From positions 467,501-531,500 of the forward strand of contig JAFBJZ010000416.1 in NCBI GenBank assembly GCA_016785225.1: a DNA stretch of 64,000 nt. Reading direction: 5' to 3'. This document shows, one piece after another, positions 22,396-35,386 of this stretch; positions within the stretch are counted from its first letter, which is position 1, and each line of letters starts with the position of its first letter. The position numbers and the translations under genes are program-made. The notes under the pieces are model-generated. The model worked only from the letters and a program-made list of their open reading frames with translations. It ran no database searches and was not told the origin of the DNA. The stretch is from Psettodes erumei (Eukaryota; Chordata; Actinopteri; Pleuronectiformes; Psettodidae).

Positions 22396-25300
22396 GGGGG
22401 GGTGGGGGGGGGCAATGTGTTCCTCGCAACCTTGCCCTCCTTAAACCCCTCCCCACCTAACCTGCTCCTTCCGCCCCCCCCCTCCTCCACTCTTCTCGAT
22501 CGTCCCCATTTCTCACCTTTAATTCGGGTTTGGTCTGAGCCATTTCAGCTCTGTGTGCCTGTGTGTGTGTTGGGTTTTTTTTGTTTTTTGTTTTGGTGGC
22601 AGTAGTAATAAGGCAGAGGGGCGTAACAAAGGGAGAGCTTTACCTTTTTGCTGCGCTCCCGCCACCGCTCCACACCCAGGACGGGTGTGGAGGTGGAGGG
22701 CTTGGAGGGTTGCGGACTGTTCTGCCGTTCCCCGTGGGACGCGACCAGGTAACCGAAGGACGCAGGAAACGCACGCCGTCGGGAAACCTGCGGGGTTAGC
22801 TTTTTGTCTAAATTATGCTTTCACATTTTGTGTGTTCTTATCAGATTTAGGGTTTCACTGTGTCATCGGCTTCATTACTCCGCCTTTTTTTTTTTTTCTT
22901 CTTCTCTAAGCGATGACAGGTTTTTCGACCAGTGTGGGGTTTATCTCTTTCCGTCCCTTCATTTTCTCTGGTTTTCTCTCCTCATTCATTACTTTCATTA
23001 TCTGTCTGTGAGCCGCCGGCATGGGTGCGACCCCCCCCCCCTTCCCCCCTCCCTCCCTGTTTTCATTTGGTTCGGCCCGTAACTTCCGCTCCTTCCCCTC
23101 AGATGGTGCTGTCCTCGTTCAAACACGGGCTGCTCAGCGGCTGGTGGCTAGGGCAGGTCAATGTGGTGCGCTGGGAGGGTGTGTTTCGCTGTCTCCCCAT
23201 CTGTGGGATGGCCTTCGCCTGTCAGTCGTAAGTACTCCTCCCGCCCCTCCACCCGCACGAGACCATGTCATGAAACCTATGTCAAATGAAACTACGGAGA
23301 AATCTTGAATCGTATGATTCAGAGTGACAGTAGTCCCAAAATCACGCGCTGGGTTAAACCCGGAAGTGTGGGCTTTTTCCACTCGGCAACACAATTTGAA
23401 TCTCGAATTGTCTGCATGCGGAAACTGAGCGTATGACACAATCCGTGCACATATGTCGCGCCTTCAGGCCACAGTGGAGGGTTTGGGGTGAGTTTGCCAT
23501 GGAAAGCGGCTCGCAGATTTGTGGCGGAGATGAGGTGGCGGGTGAGGGGTGTCCTGTGGCGAAGGGAGGCCGCTTAATTTTTTCGCTCGTGTGCTTTTCC
23601 CAGTCTCTGCTCCACTCTTTGGTCTCTTTGGACCTCTCCAGTGTTAACCTGGCACCTAATCTGCTTTTTTTGTCCATGCTCGTTTTTTTTTTGTTTGTTT
23701 TTTAGCTGATGTGACTCATGTGTGTCACTCAGGAACGCAAATTCGTGTTGGAAAACGGCACCAGGCGGTTTTCAAGCTACACAAGCTAAAGAAAAGTGAA
23801 TGAAATATAGACCAGTTCTTACTTTTACATTTTTCAATCAGCTTTTTCTGATTTGAAACGTCAAAATTTGCAAAATATCAGATCAGATGGATTTTTTTCC
23901 GATCACCGAGCTTTGAATTCCATTCACTTTCCCCTCAGTGACGGCAGAGGCCACGCTGACCACACGTCACTTCCCACCGCTTAATCGGAGCTTCTCTCGT
24001 GTGCGCCCTTGTCTGTTCCTGTCTCCATTTTCACCCATCTGCATGCCCTGCCTCCTCCTGTCCTGTCCTCTACGCTGTAAGCGCTTGCTCTGGGAAGGCG
24101 GCGAGCCGAAGCAGGGTGCGTGTGTGTGTGGGGGTAAAACACGCGGAGGGTCTAATGGGGATGCGGGTGCGCCGAAGTCTGGCCTGAGATTTGACTGCAG
24201 CGCCGGGGAAGGATGCAGGGGAGCGTCGCGGTGTTACGGCGAGGGCGTTAGGGGCCAGATGTTCCGGTTGGCGGTGGCGGCGGCGGCGCCATGTGGGTTT
24301 GTTTGTGTGAGAGAGCGGGTGGAGCGACGCGGCAGGCGTGGGCGACCGGAGGCTCGAGACCAAAACGGGACTTCGTTTGATGTAATCGCACAAAGCCAAC
24401 GCAAAGTTCCGGTATGGCGGGGGCGTGTTCATTAGCAAGTGAGGTGGGCGCTTGTTAGAAGGAGGGAGGAGGCCCGTACGCATGTTTCTGTGTGTGTGTG
24501 TGTGTGTGTGTGTTGGTTCCCGCTAGCCGTGCTGAGTGATATTTGGCAGGGCGATTTCTTGGCCTGTGGTCAGGCCGAGCGAGGCAAGCGCTCCGTCAGG
24601 CGGCAGGCAGCTCAAGCCAAACCACTAATCAACACATTGGACCGCCGCCATCCTACAGACACACACTGATGTATTCACAGGCTGATTAAACAGCTCTCAG
24701 CACATTGGATTTTTATTGCGTTCATGAAATGTGTTTACTTTCAGTTGAAACATTACTTAACATCGCCATTATGACGGGATGGGAGCTGGCCCCGTTGTTT
24801 TCTTGGCCGCGGGTTTGAATTTGCGAGGAGCAGTTAGCTCATAATGGCGGGACATAAGAGAAACATGTGCGGCGAAAAAAAACGTCCCTCTGCGACGCTA
24901 CTGTCAGCGTGCGCTCGGCTCCGAGTTAATGATGTCATCAGCGCGCGCTCCAGCCCTCCCGGCGCACGCACTTCCGCGTATTCACTCGAAAGAGCCCCTC
25001 CGTCGTATTTCCTCCGCGCGGAGGGCAGCGTTAAAGCAAATAAAAACACATTAGCCTCTGAGTCGGGACCGTTGGGTGACCATTAGACGCTTTCGCTCCC
25101 CCCGCTTAACGGTTTGCCGTTTTATTTAACCTTGGCGCTGAGATTTACAGGTTTGCGGATTAAACAAGCATCAAGGAATAGCGCCGCGGGACAGCGCTCG
25201 CTCATAAAAACCAGTGTGTGTGAAAGAGACGGGCAGAGAGAGGCAGAGAAAGTTATTGGGGGCGGGGGCGGGTTGCTCTGTTCCTCATTTCTGCTCTCCG

Positions 25301-28251
25301 TTTCTTCCTTTCACTTCCGTATGAGAGGGAGAGAAGGAGAGGATGCGAGCACAAAGAGTCTGCCAGGAAAGTTTATAACGCTCTAAAACCCGCCAGGCGC
25401 TCGCTGTTGTACATAAAGCCTGTAAATTCAGCGGTTAATGTGCCGCCACACGGCCGAGCACGGAACAGGAAGTTACAGAGGGACAGAGAGACGGCGGGGC
25501 GGGGGGGGCAGACAGTCTCAGGTCCAACCTCAGCCCACCTTGACTACTGTCACCCACTCTGTGTCACGCGCACACACGCACACAGGCACTTGTCTCACAT
25601 ACTTCACCCCCGCTGCCATGACGTGACTTCCGCCTGCTGCCGTTGTGAAAACGGACCGCACACGTTTTACACAGTTAACGCTGACGTCGTATCCCTAACA
25701 CGAAAGCGCTGTTGCGTTCACGTGCGTGTCGGATGGACTTACAGACGCACAACTCGCACGTTGACTCGCTTTATGTCTGGACTTATGGCCATCTGAAGGT
25801 TGCCTCCTACACCTGGATTTGTTTCATTGACTTTAAAACACAGTCTTGTAGTGCAAATTCACTGCTAGTAGACAGTACAGCTTTTAACTTATTCCCACCA
25901 GCGGCCGCTTTACAGTGTTAAAACTCTAATGGGCCGACAAAAAACAAAAGGAAATCACTTGTCGGAGTAGGATGCCGACAAGGACATGAGGACGTCGTAC
26001 ATCATTTGATTATTGAGTGGCACAAATGGGGCCCCCATATGGCTGCTCATTAAAGAAAATCTACAGAACAGTTTCCAGTAGCGGATTTTTAAGCAAGAAG
26101 CTACGTGGACCGTGACCGAGCAGCTGTTTGAACAGAAAAAAAAAAACATCGACGACGTCGATTCACGTAACGCGACGGCACTGTCCTCCTCGCCCCGCCC
26201 TCCAGACTTTCCGGGTGGTAAAGCGCCCGCGGCAAAAGTTGTGCGGCTGATAATTCCCGGCGACGCCGCGAACGCGCGGTGCCCGAGCGTTGTTCTCCTG
26301 CGCCTGCTTCGTCTCTCGCAGGCAGGTGCTGCCGACCTACGACAGCCTGGACGAGCCGTCCGTCAAACGCATGAGCACCATCTTCACCTCGGCCCTCAAC
26401 GTCGTCACCATCTTCTACATCACGGTGAGCGGAAACGCCGCCGCTGTCTCGTGGAGACGCCTGCGTGTTCCTGATGCGTTTCAGGCATCTTCAGGTGCCT
26501 GTCTAAAAAAAAGTTGCCGTATGTTGTCGATTTACTATTTTTAAATTAGTGTGTCAAACAGGACACACTCTCTCTTATGAGAAACAAACTATTTTTTTTT
26601 AAAATTTAAGTGATACAACTGGTCTTCTATTTTTTTCATGCTGGCATTTAAAATTGACATTTCCATCAGGCCGCACAGCAGATGTCTTTTCATCTCAACC
26701 CCAGTTCTGAAAAACATACTAACTGTTTTTTTGTTGTTTTTTTTTTTTTTTTCCTCCCAACCTTTGCACGCATTGCCATCACCCCCGCTTCTCTCTAAAC
26801 CAGGTGGGGTTCTTCGGCTACGTCAGCTTCACAGAAAACATCGCGGGCAACGTGCTGATGAACTTCCCCTCCAACCTGGTGACGGAAATGATCCGCGTGG
26901 GCTTCATGATGTCTGTGGCCGTGGGCTTCCCGATGATGATCCTGCCCTGCCGCCAGGCCATCAACACCATGCTTTTTGAGCAGCAGGTGAGCGGTACGGG
27001 CTGTGGCCGGGGACCCCACGGTTTATTTTCACATAAATAACGTTAATAGTCGAAGGATAATTGGGACGCCGAGCGCCTGCGTGATTGGTACGCTTCCGTT
27101 TATATGTTTTTAATTTTAATCTTTTAATTTCACACTCAGACTTATTGCTGTGCAAGTAGCAGGCACTCACGTCCCCTCTGCGGTGCAGTTTGACAGTCAT
27201 AAAAGCAGAAATGTGTCGCTCCGTGTAAACAGAGCCCGCTGGAGACACTTAATGCAGATCTTAACTGTGGCGTCTGTTGAATTTTTTTTTTTTTTTAAAT
27301 CCTGTCCAGATGTGAGCGCAGGCACATAAACACATCCGACTTATTAAAATCCTGTGACATGCGCTATTTCTTGCGTGATTTAGAAGAATTTCTAGCATGT
27401 ACTATGTTCTTCTTTCAGGGGGTGTATTATGTCGTTCTTTGATGTTCGCAACTGCACCATAAGTAGCCACCTTTTCTTTTTTTTTATTGTCCGGTGAAAA
27501 GGGAAGTCCTGCTAGTTTGTGCTCTTGGTAGAAAATCAGACGGAGTGTTGATCGTACCGGCAGCACTGCGGCCACCACATGAGTGGATTGTTGCACAAAC
27601 GCTAAGTGGCACAAGCTGTGCAGTGTCTGTGTGTGTGTGTGTGTGTCATCATCAAGTCACAAATCAAATGCGAATGTCAAATCAACTTGTGCCCCGGACA
27701 AAAGAAACTCAAATCAAATTGTAAATATGAGATTGGTTCCGCTCACTGCTTGATTTTTTTTTTTTTTTTTTTTATTTTTTTGTCTCTCCTTCATTTCTCC
27801 GTTTTCTGCCTCACAGCAGAAGGATGGGACGTTCGCTGCCGGGGGATACATGCCTCCTCTGCGCTTCAAGATGATCACCCTCTGCATCGTCTTTGGCACC
27901 ATGCTGGGAGGCATTCTCATTCCCAACGGTTTGTCCTGCCTGTGTGTGTGTGTGTGTGTGTGTGCGCGTGGGAACCATCAGCCACGGATTGGCTGAATTA
28001 AAACTGCGTGTGCGTTCGCATGCGTGCAGCTCCCTGGCTTGGAGGTCTTTAAGGTGCATGTGTTCCTTCGGTGTGGGCGGAGTCGCCGGGGAGCTTTTAC
28101 GACATGTGTGAATGTGACTTTACGAGTCAGTGACTGTCACACTCTAACGCAGTCCTTAAATCAGGGCCCTAACTTTTATCTCCTTTTTAGACGGGCAGAC
28201 GGGCGAGATAGGGCTATTATTCTCCCAGGCTCGCTCTCTTTCTCTCTCTCG

Positions 28252-28287
<36 letters not shown>

Positions 28288-31200
28288 ATTAAACACGATC
28301 TCACAAAATGCGTGCGCACGCCAATGCTGTCTCCGTGTCGGGTTCTTAGAGTCTTTCCGTCCCTCGCACAAATGGCTCCAAAATGGCGAAGATGTAAAGG
28401 TTATCATGAGTTTATGTTTTATTCATGCTTTTTATATAGTGGCTGTTTGTTAAACTTTTGATTGGGTACACACACACACAAACACACACACACACACACA
28501 CACACTCAAACTCACACAGTGGGTTTGGATTGCTCCCTGTGTGTCTAATCAGACTAATAGGCTGAGGAGATGGGAGGTAAGGACCCCGGGGGACAATGCT
28601 CACTAAATCTGAGGGAGACAATATGGTGTCCGTCCCCTGGATGAACGATGGGCTTCCGGGCCCGACGCCCAGCCGGCCTGGGGTCTACAGAGAGGGGGGG
28701 GGGCTTGCCGCTGCCAGGAACAGCGCGCCGCGGATGCGCGGGGGGTGCTGGTTGCGAATGGCAGGGGTCGCCATGAATGGAGCGAGCGATAAGGGAGCGT
28801 AGATTCGGGTGAAATTTTTCATTTGGCAGAAGAGGGACGGAAGCGCGTTCTCAGCGGACCGCAGGCCTCTCAGCCCTGGCCGAGCCGGTGCCGCCTTTCG
28901 CCCTAGCGGGCTCTCCTGCCTCAGCTCCCGACCTCTTTGATTTGACACGCCCCACATTGCTATCAGATAAGCTCAGACTGACAGGAGCTGGATCCTTACA
29001 TCCATGCATTCATTACTTTAAGCTAATCATTTATGACTTTTAGTCCAGAATTTCACCTGTTTATCCATAAATGTCATTACTTTAATTGTTTTATTTACTA
29101 CTAGTGCATATACCTGGTTTGGAATCAGTCTTCTACAGGACCTCAGGATAACCCCTGCTTTTCCTTCCCTTCTCTGTCTTCAGTGGAAACCATTCTGGGT
29201 CTGACTGGAGCGACCATGGGCAGCCTCATCTGCTTCATATGCCCCGCTATCATCTACCGGAAAATCCAGAAGAGCAGCATCATCGCTCAGGTTCCGTGGG
29301 AGAATTAGCACTTTCCTGATCCTTTCCTCGTTGAAAATATCCGCTCGTTCGCCGTGTCTGACATGGTGCGCTCGTCCCCTTTCTCTCCGTCCTGCAGCTG
29401 GTGCTTTGGGTGGGTCTGGGCATCCTGCTGATCAGCACTTTCACCACGCTCTCGATTTCGGTCAGTAGCCCCGGCACCAGAGTCCTACCCCCGACTCCGG
29501 CCCCCGCCAAGAACAACCTGCCGCTACCAGACCCCCGCGAACTGCACGGTAAAGATCATGACATGCACTAATGGCTGGCAATCACTTATCTACTTGACGG
29601 ACTTTAGATGAAAGTGGTTTACTAATGAGCCATAGAAACATTTACCCCGGCGAGCTGGAGCCAGGGTTGTCTGCGGCGTCTGAAATTGGACCACAGCGCT
29701 GCAATATAATTATTTCATGCGAAAGGCTCCAGCTGCACCGGAGACATGTTTATATTTTTGTGTTTTATTTACAAAGCTGTGGACGGACTGGAGCGCCCTT
29801 AAAAAAAAAAAAAAAAAAAAAGAGAATGTGAGCCGGCAACAAAGGGACAGACGCAGAAACAAAAGCACACAAGCGGCGGCGAGAGAAAGGGTTCCTCTCA
29901 TCTCGGAGAGAAGAAAAGGACGAGGGCAGACAGAGTGACGGATAGACAGACGGACGGAGAGGCAGGCGGGATGAGGAGATAACCTCTTGATAATATCAGA
30001 GAGCAGCACCGAGTGCTCGACATTGATGGAGCAAGAGTGATGCCCTTCAAACTCCAGCAATTTCTCCCCGCTCCTCCACCCCTGTTCATTTCTCCTGCCG
30101 CCCCCTCCCCCCAAAATACATTGTCTACTCCCCCCTCCCACCCCCATATCTCCTGTGGCAGCCATAAAATGCCTGCGAGCTCTGGCTGTATAAAGAGAAA
30201 GGGTTGATATGGGTTTGGGGAGGGTAGAGGGGGCACAGACAGAACAAATGGAGATGAGATGTGGAGGGAAACGCGCGTGATGATATTCTCAGGGTGAAAC
30301 CGGAGGGGGCCTGCGGTTTTTCGCCGATTGCGGCCGCCCTGCCGCTGTCGGCGTTTTGCTGCCACCTGGTGGACATGCTCACCAGAACTCGGCAGCGTTA
30401 AATCGTTGAGGCCTGAGTGCGTCGTAGCGTGCGAGGGACGTACCTGGCTGTTCTTTTATTTGAATGGCTGCAGTAAGAAATAAGTACTTTACTCACAGAG
30501 GAGAAATTACTGGAATATGCGAGGAGTCCCATTTTTGGCAACCCCTCGTAGTCGCCGTGTCTCGCATTTTTCAGGCCGTCTGTGCAGACATAGAGAAAAA
30601 TAAACAGTCAAGAAGTTGAAGATGGTTCATAAAAGAGAGACAAAAAAATCCTGGCGTGTAATTTCATCGCTGTATAAATCTATTATTAAATGAATTGTAG
30701 TTTTTTTTCCCCCCACACTCAACACAAGGGAACACAGTTTGGCTGGAAGATCCTGGGAATGGGTCGGATATTTTCATAAAGGAGACGCCCTGAAGCAGCA
30801 GTCTGTTGTAATACGATTGTGTTTTGCGCTTGCAGACAATCTTCCAAACAAGAAGCCAGCGGAAATAGAAAAGCCAGACCTCCCAGCCGCTGCGGTGGTA
30901 CAACCCGAGGAGAGGAACGAGGCCGAGCCGCCCCAGATCAAAGGGCCGGTGGAACTGCCCGAGAGGAAGAAGGAGGAAGAGGTGCAGCTGGACCGTCCCG
31001 GTGCCGGTAAGGAATCTGAACCAGAACTGGAATCTTCCCCCAGATCTGCCCGTGAACTATGCAGGATTCACTTTGTCCGTTTGCTCAGGTGTGGCGGTGC
31101 CGGAGGGAGAAGCCCATCGCCATGAGCCACCCGTCCCTCACGATGAGGTCAAAGTGGACACAAGAAAGGAGGAGGAGAAAGTAAAAGAGGGAGAACCCAA

Positions 31201-34200
31201 AAGAGACGCTGAGCACGGTTTAGGGCACGCCGTGAAGGCCGAGGACAAAAAGGAGAAAATGGTTGACGAGAACCCGAATCCCGCAGAGGCTGTCGTGAGG
31301 AAAGAGGAAGTGGATTTGGGTGGAGGCGAAGTCCTGTCCAATGAGGTGCTGCAGAACCCGGGTGAAGAAAAAGGCAATAAGCGGGAGGTCCCCCCGCTGA
31401 AGGAGGTGGAGAAGCTTGATCCTGTGAAAAATCCCCCAGCTGGGAATGCAGGCGCGGTGGCCAATCAGGCCCCGGTGGTGCAAGTCGAGAAAGTGGGCAA
31501 AGCTCAAGATTCTGCAGGGAAGCGTGAGTATTTGTTGCCGTCCTTGTGTTTGTCTCTGTCCTCGTAGCAGGAAGGCAACTGGGAGGGGGGAAAAAAAAAG
31601 AAAAACGCAACACTGACCTCCTGACGCTTGCTCATCTTACAGCTCAACCTCCCGAGGGGGAGCACCGTCCCGCAGTGGAAGACGCCCCGGGTGCAGATAG
31701 CAAAGACCCGGCAGATGAAAAGATGGAGGGTAAGTGCAAAAATGTTCAAGACGTAAATACAAATGAATAAAAATATTTGTTTATCCAGCTGACCAGCATA
31801 CAGTGAGCATACAGCCAAAATAAAATAAATAAATAATACAGTAGGGAGTGGGGATGCAGGTCTGTCCACCAGCAGTGGCCTCCGTGGACCAGAACGCAGC
31901 GCAGGGTTTAAATAACGACACCTGATTGTGAAAATAGCTCCGTCACAGGCTCAGAATGACTGATGAAGCCCGGGTGGATGGTTTGCAGGCGGGATTTTCC
32001 TGTAATCGGCTCACTCTGGCGGCTGCATGCTGTTTCCCCCGCTGCCGCTGTCTCCCCCCCATCTCATTTTGCCCGTTCGATCCCGAACGTAATCCCATCT
32101 TCTTGACCGGCTCTTGCTCGCCGCGCCGAGCGATGAGGGCGCACGTGGAGTAAAACGCAGCCGAGATGCCTTGCTTTCACTTCTTGACCTGGCTTGATCG
32201 TTTCAGCAGCAGTTTTTTTTTTTTTTTTTTTTTTTGGGGGGTGCTTTTGTTGACTCCTTTGCTCTTGTTTACTTTTGCCCTCTGTCTCTCTCTTACTCCA
32301 TCTTTACCTCTTTTTTTTTGTTCTTTCTTTCCCTGCCGGACTCCTATCACAGTGATAAAAAAGTTGGTTGCAGGTATGAATTCCCTCTTGCCTCTTCTTC
32401 TGTTTACTGTCTCATCCTGTCATTTTCTGTTATTCAGTCACTGGGCCTTTTATCTTTTAATAGATATTTACATATTCATAAAGTGCATATGGTGTTTTGT
32501 GGTTGTTTTTTTTTTTTGATCGTATAACTTGCACCAGTGTAGAATCCGACCCACTCACCCCACCCTCTAACATAGTTTGTGTGTGTCTCTCCAGCCGGCC
32601 ATTGCTGCCCATTCCAGATTTTATTTAAGGCTACACTCTAGAGGCACTGGCCCTTCATCAGCCTAACTGAGCTTCTTAGAGATCCCTAACCAGTGCGCAT
32701 TTCTCAGAGCGGTTTGTGACTTGTTTTAATGAAATGCTGCCGTCTCCATGCAGAGGGCCAGCTGGACCATGCGGTGCTGCTGCAGGTGATTAAGGAGCAG
32801 CAAGAGCAACAGAAGAGACTTCTAGACCAGCAGGAAAAACTGCTGGCCGTCATAGAGGAGCAACACAAGGAAATCCACCAGAAACAGCCTGCTGGTGCGT
32901 ATACACATCTCCCCCCCCCCCCAGGTAAAAGTGCCCGCACAAGACGGCGCGTGTAGACAAAGTGTTTTATTTTAAAAGGTGGTGCTGAAGGTGAGGCAGA
33001 GAAAAGCATCCAGGAGCACCCGGAGGTGGTGGAAGGTGGAGCTGCAAAGGAGCAGTCCAAAGACTCTGGACTGGCCTCAGACGTGAAGCAGCCAAAGGAG
33101 GCAGCTGGAGCGGAGGCTGGAGCTCCGCAGGGCAGAGTGGTAGGACCTGTGGCCGTGGCCCACATTCAGGCACAGCCTGGGGATAAAGTGGCTGAGGCAG
33201 GAGCACCTAAAGGAGCTGTCGCAGCTCCTTACAAGGAGGATTTCCATATCGTCCCCGGAGGAGAAACTCATAACGAGAATGAGCTGGGGGCGAGGGGAGT
33301 GCCGCTGGGGAAGAAAAGACCCGATGGTCATCAGCCAGCGCCTCAGATTGATCAGTTAGCTGAACTCAAACATGAAGAAAGAAGCCTAGATAGGGAAAAC
33401 AAGAAAATTGAAAATGTTGAACAACAGCTATCCAAAGAGGATCAGGCAAGACTGGAGAAACAAAAGACGGCCAGAGAGAAGGAGTTGGAGAAGGAAAGAG
33501 AGAGGGAAAGGATTGAGAAAGAAGTGCAGGCAAGGGTGGAAAAAGAACGACTGGAAAGGGAGAGACAGGAGAAGCTGGCCAGAGAACAGGAGCTAGAGAA
33601 GGAGAGGATAGAGAAAGAAGTGCTGGCAAGGGTGGAAAAAGAACGACTGGAAAGGGAGAAAAGAGAGAAGCTGGCCAGGGAACAGGAGCTGGAGAGAGAG
33701 AGAGTTGAAAGAGAGAAACTCGCACAGCAGAAAGCTGCGGAGGAGAGACTGCAGCGCGAGATGGAGAAAACAGACAATGAAATTCTGCAGAGAGCGAAGA
33801 AAGAAAAGGAGGCAGAGGAGGTTCAGGAGAGGCTGGCCCAGCTGAAGCAAGCCGCCGAAGCTCAAAAAGCTGCACAGGGGGCTGAGAGAGAAGACGGCGA
33901 AGCTTTGAAGAAAGGAGGACGAGACCTCAAAGAGAAAGCTGCTGCTGAGGCGGACCCCAGAGAAGGCGTGGGAGACGAGGCTGTCAAAGGCGAGGCTCAC
34001 CCCCAGGGCTCCCACGAGAAGGTCAGGGACCAGGGGGAGATGGATCTAAGGCGCAGGCGCAGGGCGGTGGGACCTAAAGAGGCCGGAGGGCCCCCAGAGG
34101 AGACCGGGCGTCCAGAGGGGTGCCGGGGCTGGAGCCCCTGCTGGAGCTGGGGGGCTCAGACCTGCACGCGGCCCTGGAGGAGCAGCTGCTGGCCGGGGCG

Positions 34201-34254
34201 ATGGTGCACTCGCGGCAGATTAAACAGGCCTCAGAGGACGAGGGGGCAAAATAA
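18513..34254 (+). CDS. slc38a10: Sodium-coupled neutral amino acid transporter 10-like (SLC38A10)
   Basis: Multi-pass amino-acid transporter of the SLC38 (SNAT) family with a very long cytosolic tail. Coding exons: 18513-18602, 19114-19231, 19699-19744, 19937-20030, 20203-20346, then either 22183-22307 or 23103-23227, 26322-26424, 26804-26986, 27817-27928, 29184-29290, 29398-29548, 30836-31006, 31089-31523, 31643-31729, (32353-32373), 32754-32894, 32979-34254. All phases agree. The start MTASNTGLI matches the family N-terminus. The membrane core holds SMIGLMLGTC, SLQRNMM, VLPTYDSLDEPSVK and LPCRQAINT. The acidic/basic tail includes DHAVLLQVIKEQQ and a Lys/Glu/Arg-rich coiled coil. Total is about 1,127 residues, close to the human protein. 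Near 34090 the frame appears to lose one base, and the family-like C-terminal end is in another frame. Intron 3 has a GC donor. Confidence 0.93.
18690..18990. mobile_element. Possible second decayed copy of the same element
   Basis: AGTAAAGTAAAAG, AAAAGTAAAAGTACTCATTA and a following region with spacing like the 17.2-kb copy suggest a heavily decayed partial copy inside intron 1 of slc38a10. No clear terminal repeats are visible. Confidence 0.35.
22183..22307 (+). other. slc38a10: slc38a10 alternative exon 6a (CHP version)
   Basis: A 125-nt exon with a good acceptor (CTGCTGTAG) and donor (GTAAGT). It encodes residues 165-205 plus two bases, starting IVLSSLRYGIISGSW and ending FCCH, then Pro after joining exon 7 (giving CHPQVLPTY). 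Length and phase equal exon 6b, with 18 of 41 residues identical. Including both exons would shift the frame, so they should be mutually exclusive. The CHPxVLP wording is that of classical SNATs (SLC38A1, A2, A4). Confidence 0.85.
23103..23227 (+). other. slc38a10: slc38a10 alternative exon 6b (CQS version)
   Basis: A 125-nt exon with acceptor CCCCTCAG and donor GTAAGT. It encodes MVLSSFKHGLLSGWW through RWEGVFRCLPICGM to FACQ, then Ser after joining exon 7 (CQSQVLPTY). This version corresponds to the mammalian SLC38A10 reference protein (VRWEGVFRC, FACQSQVLP), as I recall it. Confidence 0.9.
32353..32373 (+). other. slc38a10: Candidate 21-nt microexon of slc38a10
   Basis: A strong polypyrimidine tract and CACAG acceptor precede it, and a GTATGA donor follows. 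Both borders are phase 1 and the length is a multiple of three, so it could add VIKKLVA-like residues without a frame change between the acidic tail and the DHAVLLQ helix. There is no other evidence of use. Confidence 0.45.
33515..33706 (+). repeat. 96-nt tandem duplication inside slc38a10 last exon
   Basis: Two consecutive 96-nt copies (33515-33610 and 33611-33706) differ at only a few bases. Each encodes a 32-residue Glu/Lys/Arg-rich coiled-coil block containing ARVEKERLERE and KLAREQELE. The duplication keeps the reading frame. Confidence 0.9.
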
Positions 34255-35386
34255 CACGCATCACACGCACACAGACACACAAACAGATTCTCATTCAGCG
34301 GTCAGATAGCGGTACACCTGCTGGACCGCCAAATACTGTGGACCACGATATTGTTGCCTTACATTCTCTCTTGCCTTCATGGACAAAGGGGAACAGTTTC
34401 TCCTTCTTGATACTGTGTACTCTGGAAATAACCCAAAGTCTTTATTAAGAGTAAAGTCTATGTAAATATTAACTTATTTTTGTCTTGTGGTGGAGAATTT
34501 TTGAGGAATTTATTATGTGTATAGAAATCTATGCAACAAACCATTATGTGGAGTGTTTTGACAGGGGAAATACATTGTTTGTATGAGTCACTTTAATTCT
34601 TTTATATATACGTATATATATATATACACACCAGCTTGTGGACTCTGCCTTTCTGTACGATCTGAGTTTGTACTTTATTGTGTTGAGTTTCTGTCAAAAG
34701 ATCTGATCAGTTTACGTGTCGTCGGTTACTCTGAGATGTAAATATTGTGAATCTGCTATGTTTAATTGTGATACACGTTTAGGGTCCTTTCTGAACCTAC
34801 ACTTAACACACAGTGGATGTAATGTGGATTCAGGCCCTTTTGCAACCGTTGCTTCAGCCGTACTTTCACGTGAAAGTCACCGAATTCAACCTCACGCCGG
34901 AAGCCGCGAGGCGCGCAGTGTAGCCTTAACGCTAAATCCACGGCGGACACGACGAAAGAGCCTGATCCAGACCGCTCGGACCTGCGACTGTACTTACTAA
35001 ACATTCCGTCTTCAGTATCTCTTCCTTGTTGATTTATTAGTGCCTTCCAATCCATATGCTGCAGTACTGATGGTTTATTGTGTAAAAAAAAAAAAATGTG
35101 GCAGTTTTTTCTCTTTGTATTTGTGGTCTTTTTTTCCCCCTTCCGCACAACCCCTCTCACTGTAAGTGGTACAGTAATTTTAATATATAAGATTAGTACA
35201 TTGTGTTCAGGTCAGTGGAAGGAAACCTGGATGATGTTTGTAGTATTTTTTTTTTTTTTTAGTTTTTCAACTTTTCTGATGATTCCTCCATCAGTTAGCA
35301 CTTCAGCACATGTTGCTTTGTACAAGAGGCTATTTTTCTGACTATTTTTCTATGTGCATTGTATTTCTGTACATTTTGGTGATAAG

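Noticed and set aside
33366..34015. Minus-strand frames of 111-169 codons
   Set aside because: Shadows of the Lys/Glu/Arg-rich slc38a10 last exon, giving Ser/Phe/Leu-rich translations.
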